A stretch of DNA of 60,000 nt from Lineus longissimus (lineage: Eukaryota > Nemertea > Pilidiophora > Heteronemertea > Lineidae). Made by a program: the position numbers and the translations under genes. The DNA is taken from positions 1,118,001-1,178,000 of the forward strand of contig NC_088308.1 in assembly GCF_910592395.1 (NCBI RefSeq), written 5' to 3'. Below, piece after piece: positions 12,501 through 27,500 of this stretch (position 1 is its first letter; every line of letters begins with the position of its first letter). Under the pieces are notes generated by a model. That model was not told where the DNA came from, did not search any database, and was given only the letters and a program-made list of their open reading frames with translations.

Positions 12501-15500
12501 ATGCTGTTAAATAAAGGAAACTAACCACAAGACACCAATATCAATTTACTTTAGTATTTTTTCTGACCAGTTGACCTGTGTTTTGTGTGTCTAATAAAGC
12601 TAATGATATGTTTAGGATATGAAGCTCAAACACTGCACACCAGGGGAACCAGGATAATGCATACAGCCTTCCAATCTGGCAGGACTAGGGTTTACAACAC
12701 ATCGCTACAGGGGGCCCATGATAATTATCTATCGATTATGGGGTGGGTTCATGAAGTTTGTGGACAAACTATACCCATCAATAGCAGGCACAGGATTCCA
12801 CTTCCAATTGATAAATAGTCTCGGCAGGGTGTTAGGAGAAATAATCCACATCGCCTGAGTTCTCGGATAGGCGGATGTGAGATTGAAAGTCTGTGAGTGT
12901 GCCTGCCCAGTGACAAAGTTTGGACTATCCCACGAAGGAAGAGAGACACCCACGTCAGCAAGGGGTGAGTATACCCTTTAGATCACAACCCTGTCACGCA
13001 TGTAAACAAACTTTCTGCCAGTTCTCAGCCGGGGAAAACATTCAGGGTTCAACAGGTGCAGCAACAGGTGCAGACCCAGCACCTCAAACCTTTGGGGTTC
13101 TTTTCATTCATCTTCAATACTGACATAAGCTGCGCTTACACCACGAAATATTGGTGGACCAATTGCACTTACACCACCACATTGCCGCGACAAATTGGTT
13201 CGGCAATCCATTGCCGATACAAATTGCCGAGCGAATTTGTCCCACCAAGCTTGATGGTCCAAATTCGCCCGGCTTGTTAAAAGCTCGGCTTTGTCGTGGT
13301 GTAAGCGCAAATGGATCGGCAATTAGCTAGTTAGATGGTTCGGCTCCAGGCGGCGCTTTCGAAATGGCGCTTTCTGCCAAGGCTTTCCGCGTTCTGCTTA
13401 TTGTTTGCGCGCCATCTGTAGCCGGATTTTATAACTAGCTGCAGCGCTGGTGTAAGCGCTTGGTGGATTTTCGATGGTGCGGCATTGGTTCCCGAACCAA
13501 GATTGGTGGTCCATTTTCAGGTGGTGTAAGTGCGGCTATTCTTTCTGGCACACACCATTGCATTTCTGATAATTTGCTTCTCTTATAACTTGCATTGGCT
13601 TTTGCAGGTCAAAACATGTGGCCCCATCTGAAGATTTAGAGCAAAATGGTATTTTCGTTTTCGTTCGTATTGGGACACCCTGTGTATTGCCTTTTATAAA
13701 CGATCCATTACAGCACTTCTCAATAAACACATGCCAACAACACAACAAATAGTTCATAATAAATTACTCATATAATCATTAACGATTTGAGGAAATGATT
13801 TCTCCATCATGGGTTATTACGCATGCAGATGAGAGTGAGAACTGCCGCTGAGGTGAGAGTGAGAGTTGCCAATTTCAGTGGCAGCAATCTTTTGACTGTT
13901 CCAATCTTCTAGCAATAGCACTTGGCAGTAAAGAGATGCAACACCCTACTTTTCAGGCCTGTAGCCAGCACTTTCTTCATGGGGGCAGAACACCTCTTTT
14001 CTCTTTTGTCCTTGGTCAGTTTTGACTCTCGGGGGGGGGGGGGGGGGGGGCAAATTTGAAAACATTGGTGACAAAAACCCCAGTAATCTACGAGCCAAAT
14101 GAAAGCCCATATTAAGTCAACTTACAAGGGACACCAACAATACAATATCCCAATCATTCAATTATAAAGAATGGTGTTAGTTTTATCAATCGCCTCCAGT
14201 CCAAATGTTGACATTTTCCCAGGCCAAGCTGACTTCCTCCTCCACAGGGATTATTTCAAACATAATACACCAACAAAAGATATTAATATGTGACTTTAAT
14301 CCAATATGAAATATTTTTCCACATGACTAAAAAGCTTATGCTAAGATGATCAAAGTTGTTTTAGAAATATGGCTTGATCGTTCCAATGCCTGAGAACAAA
14401 ATAGTTTGAAAAGTGGGAATGAGACATTTCAGTCTACAGGTTTATAATTGAGTTACTCTTCTGAAAAAAAATTCAACTTTAAACTCTCAGTTCATTCCTT
14501 TTTCAAATTTGAAGAAAAAACACCTCAAGTTTCCCGTTTTAGTAACCACAACAACAATAACAGCAATAATTTGAAGTGAGAGTCAGCATTGGTTTGAAAA
14601 CCAATTTGCATAATCTTCGAAAGATTAGGAGCGGTACATAATCCACCTGTTCTTGCTCTTTCATCAAAACATCCAAGTTAGGTCATTGGTTCACTGAAAC
14701 CTGAGGACTCCTATCAACAAGACAGGGCATATCAAGAGAGATTAGGCACAGGCATACAAGATCAGTATTAACAGTTACCATGGACCTCTCTCTTTCAATT
14801 TTAAATTCAATCCATTTCAAAATGAATCACCTTCACCTTGCATGTGCACTGAAAACTCAAAGCTGAAAAGAGCATGAAAATCGAACTATGCATCTCAACC
14901 TTATTGTGCGAGGAGAAATATCCTGGAATTCTTTTTGCTTGGCCCTTAGAATAACAGGCCACACTGCAGGCGACCTTTCATCTTCTCCACAGCACTAACG
15001 GGCTAAGTCACAAACCTCGTTTGCCTAATTAACAGGTCTTTCTCCCCTAATCATCCAAATCTTACCCCTATGATCCAAGCTCCATGCAGATTAGACCACA
15101 TAAAACCTTAGTAAAACATTTGTCTTCTTCTTAAATCTTAAGCTAATCTTTTGAAATATTCAGATTATACGCAATTCATGTCCACTATGGGCCAAGTTAA
15201 CACCTCAGAGATTCCACCTCTTGATAATCCAACAATCCGTCCACAACGGGTCTTAAAGTCGCTAAATCTTTTGTGAAAAGACGACAATCCTATCAAAGCA
15301 GGCTCAAATGGGCAATTTATATCATAGGATACCAGTCGAGTTAGATAACGGGACCTTTGACAGGCCAACTCTGACGCAATCCCGTGATCACTCAAGCAAC
15401 AAGTGGCATTATGGCAAACCTGTAATTCTTCCACCAAGTTCGCTAATGTACGGCTATGGTGACATTTCGTTTTTGTGTTTTCGTCTGGTTATCATGGCCA

Positions 15501-18500
15501 GCTTCTTGTAAGGTGCATCTGAGGGGTGAGTACATGAATAGAGTGGAGTTTATGGAATTAACCCGAAGGTAGAGGTGCGGTTATTTGCGATACAAGTCCA
15601 TGTCTTTGGACACAGTCTGATAACCAACATTAACTCTGATGAACAAATATACAAAACTTGTAATATTCAAAGTCAAACTGTAGCAGAAAAGGAGGAAATA
15701 TCACAGCAATATACATATTTTAACTCTTGCCACTCCGAGGCCTCCAGCTAGGCGCTCCAGCTGCTATATCAACCAGACAGCATGGCCTTAGCTATAATAT
15801 CACACGCCAGGTTGCCAAGAGACAACGCCCACTGCGATATATGCAGCATAAAATGCTCAAGTGAGACAGGCCTTTACGCACTGGCTGTTCTTGAACCCAT
15901 GTGATAAGTTAAGCACTCCATGTCACCACTATCACAACAGCTGGAAGACACAACCCTGAACAAAGCCATCCCATTGTCATCCTCCTTTCATTCTAATGAT
16001 CCCCTCAGGCCGTTTGATTCCTCCGACAGATAACTTAGATGATCCTGGCTATTTCGGACTATCAAACAATCAGTGACATGACTGCCACTGTCACCAACAA
16101 CTTTCGTTGTCTCACAAACATTGAAGATGGCACATTGTCCATCTTCACCCACCGATAATAGCGGCGATCACCCCACGTCACTCGTCGGCCATCTTGCGGC
16201 CAGGCTAATAATTGGCGGAGATGCGTATCTCTTTTAGAAGATCAGTATCTCGTTCATGGTCCTGTTAGAACATACGTCACATGGTCTTTCTCCACGTCTG
16301 CTAGACCTGCCCATCATTGCTATTGACAACCTGCTCTTAAAGAACTGACCAGCCAAATGAACACGGCAATAAAAAGTTATTCTTGAAGCACTTCTTTACA
16401 GCACTGAATCATGGCTGGGTTATTTTTGAAGTCTTACAATGCTGCAGCTATCAATAAAGTTGACGTCTTGAGAAGAAATACACCATAAGTTATCCTGGGT
16501 CAGGTGTGAAAGGCAGGCTGAGTCTTGAGGACTAGAGAGGAGATAGTCATCTCATTCAGGCTTTGCTGAGAAACACATGCCATACAGAGAGCCAGATGTC
16601 ATCTTGAGAGACCACAAGGGCTTGCCTTAGCCACTTTAATACCTGGCTGAAAGCATTATTAACAAACTTATGAAAAGTGCATTTTGATTGTGAATCTGTC
16701 ACAGTTTGGAAACTTGTCTATTAGTGATCACCATTAGAGGTTGTGTTTAGACACTTGTTTTACCAGTAATAGCAAGAAAGTTAGCTGTTGACTCAACAAA
16801 AATATGTTTTAATGGCAAATCTGTCGCAACTATTGTTATCAAGGATGTCAGCCAAGTTGCCATTTTGGTTTGGCTCATGATATTTCCACAGTTTGACATC
16901 TTACAAGAAGTTATGGTTGAGTCAATACACTCCATCATGTCAGCCAACTTCATCGGAGCTTTAAACATATCAGAACCTTTTGGGTGTAATAACGTTCCTG
17001 AGAGATTACCAGCCATATTGACTGAAATCAGCATTGTTCCCTTAGCGCACAAAGGATTCACAGACTCCATTAAATGTTACTATATTTCTCCCCGTGATTC
17101 ATCTTATGTCACCCACAGGGTCTAAGTCTCTATCTTCAGTGAACTAGCCATGAACCTTACATCAAAATCTTCGCCTAATATGCAGTTTGTCTGTTTGTAT
17201 TGCGATTATGATATCGCACTGGGCATCTACTTCAATTTTCCATTTAGTTATTAGTTGAGAGATGTTGGTTCGATCGCCATGATCGTGCAGCTACTACAAA
17301 GGTCCAGCTTGGACAGATTCATGTAGAAACAACACCAGGACACAGTGAAGGAAGACTTCTCATACCATTCTCCCCACAGCAATCAATTCTCGTCCAAGGA
17401 GTAATGACCGAGTCCACAACAGGATCATGAAGAACTGTGAATTGTTTATTTCTTCCTTTCCAAGTTATGCCTCATGTGTCTCTGCGCTTATTAACAAAAT
17501 CCAACCCATCTGAAATATTGAAGCTGTCTGTGTATCACACCTCCACTACAAAGCCATCAAAACCTCGTTAGTCATCATTTAGACAAACAAGCCATTACAG
17601 CCATGATATCCATATATATTTCTAATATTTGACTAGACGCAATCTATGGAATTGAATGAGACATTTCAATCAGACTGCTGGCATAATATATGTCAATGGT
17701 CTGGGAAAGCATCTGTCATGAATTGAGTTGATTGATTCTGAAATTAGCTTTTACTATTTGGAAACAACAGCTTCTCATGGCATTCCTCCGGCATATTTTT
17801 TCTGAGGCATCAGAGTGGTCCTCAAATAAATATTGAGGAGACAAGAGCCTTGGGGATCACAGGACATACCCAAGAAGCTGAAGACTTGAGATTTGACCTT
17901 TTTGATTATTGGCAAATTGAAGTCTTTGATCAGTGTGCCAATAAACTGGAATCACCATACTCATCGTCATGTGGCCTGATATTAGCACTTTTTCACATTC
18001 ATCTTCCAGTCTCTCGAGAATGATTTCACTCATTCATCATGTTTGATGGCGTGAAGTGAAGGATGCATTAAAAAAATGTTGCAGTATGCCGTAAAATGCA
18101 ACGCAATGATCGTCAATCTCACTAATCATTCTTAAACGATATGGTAAGATGTGATCAGCATTGATGGAGGGCAAGCGAGGATGAGGAAGTTTGGCAAGGA
18201 TAATTCTAAAACAGTCGCCAGTTCTCAAATTTGCAGTGATTCATCTTGGCCAAAGCAAGACTCGAACTGGTCCAGAAAAGAGCCCCCCCTGTTTGCCCCA
18301 CCCTTCAAGCCCATGGAAGAGTTGAACCTGTATGCCTCTCCATATAATAATACTAATGCTACACTACATGCTGGGTTGCAAGAGAAAGAAACTAAAGATC
18401 AATGCTCATAAAGAACACAACTATATGCCAGAGTTTTCTCAACTGGGTAATAACTGTCAATAATTGATGAGATGGATGTGATTGATTGGGGCCTATTGTA

Positions 18501-21500
18501 GAATGGGCAAAATAGGTACCGTGTTGGTCTTCAGGGCCAGGGTAGTACCTGATGACACAGAGCCAACAGGCCTTGAAAACCAAACCATGCAGTGCTCTAC
18601 TGGCAAACAGAACAGTACATTGCATGTATCAGTGCAGCTAATGTTTACAATGCATTGGAAGTGTGTACATAACAAGAGTCATATTGTATTTCAAATCAAT
18701 TACATGGACAAAGTCTTTAATCGCTGAATCACCCCAACATTTTTTAACAAAACAAATTATGTACAAGAGACTATTAAAACATGCATGACCCCTGATCAAT
18801 CTCATGGTTGGGGGTGCTTAGGCAGCAAATCTATCAATATTTAGAGGAGAGATCCCGGGTCTTTATCCACGATTACAACTTGAGGCATTCAGGCATTCAT
18901 GGTGTAACACAGGGGGGCTGGGACCATGTTATACAGATAGAATGAGGACATGAGTTTGTATGTGAAATCATATACAAATATGGATCACGAGGAAATGTTT
19001 GGAACTGTTTTATTTTTGATATTGAATATTGCAACCGCTGTTTATACTGTGTGCACTGAGATCTTTGCTGCGAAAAGTTGGTAATCATGCTTCAAAATGT
19101 GATCATGCAGAGAAATAGAATATCAGTTAGAATGACACACATCAGCTTCAAGCTTCTTCAGAAGGCAGGAAAACATTTTCAAAATCAAACATTCACTTAA
19201 CAAATCAAACAGAAAAATGTTGATCAAATATGTGTTTAGACTAAAAACCACACAATAGAAAAGTCAAAACCAAACAAACGAAAAACTCAAACAACCCTCA
19301 TGGTTTTTACCCAAGCGAACATTGAAGTCAATTTTGTCATACTAGATTCAAAACCGTTGCATACTTGATTCAAAACATGCCAACTGAACACCGCTTCAAG
19401 TGGATCACATCGGCCTCTTCTGTGTTGTATGTGCTCTTGAAGTAAGTAAAGTGGTAGGGGGGACCAGTGAAGTGGGGTCCAGGACGCGGGCCTGTAACAT
19501 GAGAACTCAGTCAAGGGCTGTCTGTACCAGGTAAAGCATTCAAACAATATGATGTAAGTGGGACAAGTTTGAAGCTTGTGCTGGTTGTGGTGGTCTTTGC
19601 CAGAAGCGAGTGAACATAAGTCAATGTTATGAAACATGTCTTTATTTGCCCTCTGTTTCCAAAGTGCAGAGGCCAATAAACTTGGGTGGCTTGTTATTTT
19701 CACCATTTTGCAGACTTTTCATACAGACTCAAAGGACTGCTGTCCTGCTGCCTTGGCATGGGTTCCTTGTCTTTTTATGGTCATTTTAGACTCAGCTTAA
19801 GAATAACCCATACTAACAAACCATTAGAATTGACCATGTTCTTCAAATCTAACACACACCTACGACAAGAGCAGGCCTCCAAAAATACCAACATGCCATC
19901 AAAGACGAACACCACACTGCAGGCACCAATACAATATTGTATCTGGGCTTGTCACTTCCAATAACATCTGAGATGGGAATGAACACATCAGGAACATCAC
20001 CATCAGCGGTCAGATCAGGGCCAAAGATCGGAGGTGGTGCCTTGTCATTGGGGGTTGTTAGCATATCCTTCTATAGGGACAGATGATCAACCTTTTATTG
20101 ATTGCCTATCATCCCTTGTCACTGACAGTACCTCTTATTGATATCTGTTGTCTCTGTTATCTACATGAGAAATGAGACTGGTTTCAAAGAAACCAAAACA
20201 AGATGGCTGGTTGAAGATTGAGCCGTCTTAACATCAAGTCATAATTCCGTGTGAAAAAATTAATGACTTGGAACTTTTTGATAGTTTATTCCTTATGAAA
20301 ATATTAGTGTTTTACAATGCAGTTGATACACACACATCTTTAAAGAGTGTCTGAGGCCCTAGCCAAAATAGTGAAGCTATTAAAATATATGTGACTATTT
20401 TCAATCAAAACATGACATCACATCAAAATGTTTTGCTTCATAAAGGCAATAAGGTTACAATCATATGCCATGAAAACCTTGCGGTTGGGAACTTGTCATT
20501 TTTGTGTATGTAAGTGCAGCAAACAACAGTTTTGGCAGTGACAAAACACTCGTTCTAATCCCAATGAACCTGAGTGCTGATTTTCCTCTTTTCTTCAAGT
20601 TCTGAAACTCTTCACAGTCGTGGGAACTTGGAAACAGTTTCAAAGTGAATAAGTTATTAGTGACAAGCAATGAAGGCGTCCATGAGCACCAAACTCAACA
20701 ACCTAATCCTTCAGCTCAGGGTCTCACTGCTACAAAGACCCCCTCCTATGACACAGTTAGTTAGTTGAAATTAAATAAGACCTTTACTCAACTGAGCGTA
20801 CCAATTCAAAATACATTGAATAGTTCGACTAGGCCTAAGCTAAACTTCTTAGCCGGATTTGAAATAACCACCACTAAAGCCTGGGAAAACAAGTTGACAC
20901 AGTAGAACATGCCCCAACACCAGACAATATGGTACCTATATTACTTCTCTACGGATTATTAAGTCTTTTCTTAACAAATTATAAAACTGCTAATTCACAG
21001 AGTGTAACTTGTTGACAAATTATCTTCATATTATTATCACGGTGGGTGTAATATTGTTATAGTTTCTTCAATTATGCTCTGGCTGTTTTTCCAGGGATAT
21101 TAGAATTATAAATTATGTTATTTTATTGCTCTTCATGCAGTGATTTGTAAACAAGGTGTGATATCTTACAGGTTGTTCATGTTTTATCTTTCCAGCAAAC
21201 TGATCAGCACTAACAAGGACTACGGGTCGATTTTTCGATGAAACAGTTTCTTCAAATAATTGACGGGTAAGTACTGCTGCGAAATTTAATGCAAAGAGCA
21301 AGTTCAGTGAATTCATTTTTATGGAAAAATTTACTTTAGGTGAATAACCCATTCTGATAACTATGTACACAGTTGTAGAAATGCTCTATGTACACCCTCA
21401 AGACTGACAAATACTGTACTTGAGAGGTCAAATTGAGTGAAAATGGCCAATTTGGCACCAAAAGCAGTCTCCCTATTAGACAGAGTGTCTTGAAAGCTTT

Positions 21501-24500
21501 TTTCAAAGTTGCTCTAGAAAAACTCCAGGCAATTTTCTGCATAGGCAAACACCAGTAACCCACAAGTCAATTCAATTTAGTAAAACAACAATAAAACAAA
21601 CACAATATCCTGTGCACATTGGGGCAGCCGCAGTTAGCGATATCTCAGGTCGATCTTATCAACAAACTCATAAAATCGACTGAAATATGATAATTGTGGA
21701 AGGTTTTATCAGTTGGCACACTTCGGTCATGTCTCCGAGTCAATTGGTGAATAGTCTGTTTATTTCAAGTTGCTGATTGCAAACCACTTCACCAACGTCA
21801 CCATTACTGATAACAATTGCGTTGTTGGCATGTTCAGGTAGACACATTAGTCAAGAAGGAAGCATGGTTTGAGGCAAGCACCTATTCTTGATGGTCCACT
21901 TTGGGGGAAACAAGCAGTTGAGTTGTTCAGTTGAGTTGTTCACTTGATGCTAACCAGGTCCACAGGTACATGTATGTCTAATATTGCTTCCAACCTCTTC
22001 TGATGGCTCCAAACAACTCTTATTGTGGGCCGCTTTAGAACAAGTAGGCCTACATGTAAACCTGGATGTCATGGTTCCGTTGCAGGTCACAGCCACAAAA
22101 CTGGCTCATTTGTGCGGCGCTTTAGCGTTCAAACAAGCAGAAATGTTGGTGAATCACAGTTTACCTTTCCTACCATATCACACCAAAGTGACATCTAATG
22201 TCCATATTTTAATGCTTAGTACATGAACTTCAAAGCTAAATGATTCCCCTTTGAGTACTTAACTAAACAATAGCCTAACTAAACCCTTCCTTTATGCATT
22301 TAACAGTCTCTTAGTTGTTTGACCTGTTGAATGCACTTGTACTGGGATTATACCTTGCTGATCCCTAATTCTAAATAGAGTTGACAATGGACAATTTTAT
22401 AGTCAGGTTTATATAAATGTTCTCTTTTACTTTGATTATTACCATTTCATTCCTTTTTTTGTATTTGTCAAGAAACCTTTTCTCTGGTCTAAGTTAGGAC
22501 TGGTGAACTTTCCTCATTCGTGTAGTAGGACAGGGTATTTGCACTTCACCTGCTAATCAACGAACCAGAAGTATGACCAAGAGTCACAGACAAACAGGAC
22601 GTGTGAAAACCTGGTGAAAATGGTCGCCAATTTCATTCTGGTTAGAAATCTTGAAAAAGTCACCTTTGCAATTAAAAAACCTGAAAATACTGGGAGGTTT
22701 CTCAACCGACAACTGAAAATTCTTCTCAAATTCACTTACAGGGTGAATTCTTTGTTTACAAACAAGAAAATAAATATATCAGGTTCATTTGTTTTGAAAG
22801 AAAAGCATTGTTATCTTTACGCACATTACATTTGATCTCAAAGATGAATTTGCAGAATAAACACAAGAAATCTTCCCAATGCCAGAATATCGGTGTCAAA
22901 CAGAAGATGTAGGGTAAACAAATGGCCTACTGCCGGCAAAGCAGATTTTTCAAAGATTTCAACACCGGATTTGGTAGATGAGCCACAAATGTCTGCTCTG
23001 TGTTGACTCTTTCATGACTGAATTCTCAGAACGATCGGGTCTAGATTTCTTGTCAGAAGTTGGTATGATATCTCAAAAAACAAACATCACCAATGAAAGG
23101 AAGTCAGTTCTGAAATCTATAGTCAGGATTTTGTGAATTCCAATCTGGGTGACCCATCGGCTTGTTGACATAAGGGACATTTTCCAAGAATGCTGATATT
23201 TCATGGTCAGAACCCAACTTTTGAAATCTCAACAGAAATCAATCCTTTGCCAATGACATTGAAGTTCATTTGGAGGTCTTTTGCCATACCTTAGTGGGAG
23301 TTCTTTGTCAACATGATAATTAAGATCAGGAACCAGTTAGATGTTTTAATGACAGGACACCCTGACCTTAGCCTGATGTCCCCTTTCATAGGAAACGTCA
23401 TGGTCAATGGAGAAGACATCTGAGGATGGCACTGGTGTTCCTTTCGTTTCCTTTCTGGGTCATAAATATTCAGAAGTCAGTTTGATTTCAGAGTAACAAG
23501 ACATCACTGAACACTGCTGACCAACAGTGACATCCCATTTCACAGGAAATTTCACGGCCAATTGAGAAATGCGGAAACATTTGAGGCAGATGTTTTTTTC
23601 TCAAAGATGGCAGACATGAGATATGATAGGGCCCATAAAAATATGTCTAAGTACATTCTACTTTCAACATCTTCCTATCATGTTCACCTCTGTTATAAAG
23701 GAAAGGGAACGGGCCCGGTCCAGAGTGAAAATATCTAGAATTTCAGAAACTGAAGACAGGCAAACATCGGCAGCACTGAGGAACAGAAATGAAAAAAATA
23801 ACCAACTGAAACTCGTCCCCAGGCAAAAGGAAATGACATCTAGATATGATAGAAGTTGGTATTGCCAGCAGTGTCAGGAGTTTACAAGCACCTGCTGGTT
23901 GCCACAGTTCTCATAATTAGCTCTATTGTATTTCTATTGTCCTTTCCCATGTTGCGGTAAAACATGGATGATGTTATCAAACATTAAGAGAATGGGAAAG
24001 TGCTGTTAAATCAATGCTAAATCACCAGGGGCACTCTGTGGACCATTAGAAGAGGATATCACCGACTATAGGCCCTGAGGGTGTCTGAAAACAGCTTGGT
24101 GAAACTCTGAATATGGTTGGTAGGGCTGTGGAGAACATAATGATAATGGTCATGATATGTTATTGCTGCAGCAATCCCAGCCTTCTTGCCCAACAATGAC
24201 AGGGTTTCAGCATTAAAAGGACCATTGGGTTGGGTGAAAAATGGCCCAATCGGTACATTTTATGTGTCACAGAATTGTCAACACTGTCTTGTATTTCACC
24301 CAAAGATACAAACAAAAGTGTGTGAATAGCTTACAAAGAAGATGAGACCCATTGCATGTTTTATCAAATATTTAGACGTCCAATGAAAGCAACGAAAGCC
24401 AAGATAGCATGTCAGGGGGAGCAAGGGCCGCACACAATCAAACATGTCGCTGTCATAGACAATGGGTGTACTATATTGAGGGAGAGTGGAGCTACTTTAA

Positions 24501-27500
24501 TCAAGAGGACACTTTGAACATGATGTACATTTCCTTTCATTGCTTGTAGATGAAGTATTACGATATCATTCCAACTTGTGCTGGACTGATGTATGAGGTG
24601 AACTTCCCCTTTTTTTCATTTGCACGATATGGAAGGATATTATGAATAAATTATTTCTATCTGATATTGTCTGGACAGACTGGTAGATGTGAGTATGTGT
24701 TGCATGGAAATCCCTTGCACCTAATATGAACTTAATTGACATGTGGAATGCAAAGATAGATGTAAATTATTAACTCGTAACATTCTTTCTGAAACATGAA
24801 TAATAAATTCAGTTTTAATGGATTTGTGGACTGATTTCGGCACCAAATTTTTCTAAAAAATTCACTAACAAGTTTAAAACGGTTCACACACTACATCAAT
24901 TAGGCTCCTAAATGATTATCACAAATCACCCAATATCTAAACGAGAGTAATATGTGACATACTTGATACAAGTGAACGTGAGAATGATTGATGATCACAA
25001 CAGCTCAGATTAGAGAAATCATTTCACAGCACCAATAGAATTGCTTGTCCATATCGCAATTACCATACGAAAGGTGGCCTGCCTTGGTGATGAGATTAGT
25101 GGAGCAGGCCCGAGCTACCAGCTTGCCAGATCAGTGAGAGCAGCCCAAGCCTGGTCACATGTCGGTGTTGACAGTGCGAGAGAGTGAGCAGCTCCATTTG
25201 TATTCAAATTAGCGGCCGCTCCAGGTTTATAGTTCATTGAGTTAGGGGACCACTTTTAGTTGTGTATCAGACATCGGTGAGGGGAGCAGGGGTAGTGAAA
25301 GTTGACAGAGTTTGTCTGAGTTTGTCTGAGTTAGTAATTATTGGATACAGCGGTGAATAGGTTGCAACGAGACAACAGGATTACATTGTGAAGGCTGCAA
25401 AGGATACGCTGGGTTTGAGAGCGACTGGATTATTGGTGGGAACGTTTCCTCTGTGATACGAGTTATAGGAATAGTTTTTAGATACGGAATAGTTGTTTTG
25501 ATGGTAAGTTATCATTTGGAAGAATAAAAGAGTCATTTGTTCCAATAATTGTATTGATGTGCGCAAAGAACTTTTTTCCTGATATTCCTTCATCTTTCTT
25601 TATGAAATGGTGTGCGCTGTGACATTCTATCTCAGGCTCCTTTGGTCCCTTGGATGCTGAGTTGATAGTTCCAGCGTGTTTGTTGACAGTTTCATATATA
25701 AGCTGGTGCAGATCCAAGCCAAAGGGTGAATCTGGCCCCCGCTCCCTCAAAATTTTCAAACACTATTCTAAATTGACCATAAATTTCATTATTTTGAAAA
25801 AATCTTTGAATCCGACCATCAGACTCTGGAAAGTGAAGGCCTGAGTGCCCTCTATTAGTCTTTAGTCTTCTATGAAGGTTTTTCATACCTTTTTGATTAC
25901 TTTTCCCTGAATGAACTGATATAATAACAGTACCAAAGTACCAACCCGCAGGGCTCAAACAATCTACGTAATTATGTATGAAAGGCAAATAAACCCTCCA
26001 AGTATGTTTTCATTCTAACTCAAATAATACATGCAACAAAACCCAAACATTATTCATTGTTCCTCAATCAATACCCAATTAGGTACAATGTGGCCAATAA
26101 CAGCTTAGGGTCCTAATCTGAGGAGTCCCATGGCTGGCATGTGTGGCACCCCTGTCCCCACCTCTACCTACCCCCAGGGACAATAACAGGTGAATGCAGG
26201 ACAGGATTAGGGTGCACCTGCCTGTCATCTCAATAACTCCTTTGTGAGGACAGTATCACCATCTCACTTTCTTTAAAAGTTTTTTTTCAAAATCATTTGA
26301 ATTTTGTATGACCAGACCTCAAAGCGCCTCTAGCCTAGCTGAGAATTTCAGCATGCCTCACAACAGACCAGCAAAGTGTTGCATCTTTACACCAGCAAAT
26401 ACTCTCTGTACTATCAATACCTCCACACAACTGATCAAGATGTCCACGCCTCAAGCATGACAAGTTTCTCCACATTCTCAACTTGGCAATGCTCTTAGAC
26501 TGGCGCATGCCGTCATCACTAAAGCCATTCACCTCAAACTCAATTGCTACTGAAATCACTTCATCTTTCTGATACCTTTATCAGCTTTTTTGCAGCACTG
26601 CAAGGTAAACCACAAATACAAAATCAATCAAGTTTTACCTGGCTAACGAGGCAATTTTACACCAGGTAGGCCTAGAGTGAGGTGTGAGGTCATGCCAACT
26701 GGTGGGCTTGGCTAACAATATTGTGGTAATCCTCCAAGAATGTTCGCTGACTAGCCTACTATGTTCACTCTGCACCAACTATTAACATCAAATTGGTTTA
26801 AAACTGTAGAGAAACAGAACTAAAGAAAAGTGATGTTATTTTGTCATCCCGCCACTTTTACATGAATCATTCAGTTGTAGGCTGACAGTGTTTACAAATA
26901 ACTTAGATATATCTGACTTCCCATCACTGATTCATGGTTCAGATAGATACCTACCATCACTGCACTATTCTATTAAGTTCCGCTGTATTTACTCTTGACA
27001 TGCTTGATGTTGATGTCCGACTATATCTAAATGAACATAAACCTAACTTTTAGTTTGGAATATTGTTCATCTCATTTCTAAACATTACTGGAATATAACC
27101 TAAGGTAGGAAAACACTGTCTACTTTCAGAACACATAATATTTTCAGATCCTCTTTGCCATAGTCATGGTCTACTTGAACGGTCGTGGCACAGAAGTTCA
27201 CAGCCGACCCACACTGTATAGCGGTCCCAACATTTCTCTTGTTACCATGATCCATGAGAACTCACAAGAAGGACTGACCATGCTCCATCAATTGGACAAA
27301 GTGACCAGTTCTTTGTTTTATCAAGATAGTGTGATATCATGATGACTGGATTGTCAAGACGCCTGGGCCTTCCTAGTCTGGCCATATGCTCCATCGGAAG
27401 AAAGCGATCCTCAATCTCCTTCAACAACAATAACGCTGTACCACTACACGATAATTAGCACATTGGAATTCATCAATGATTGTTGCCAATGGTGGTGATA

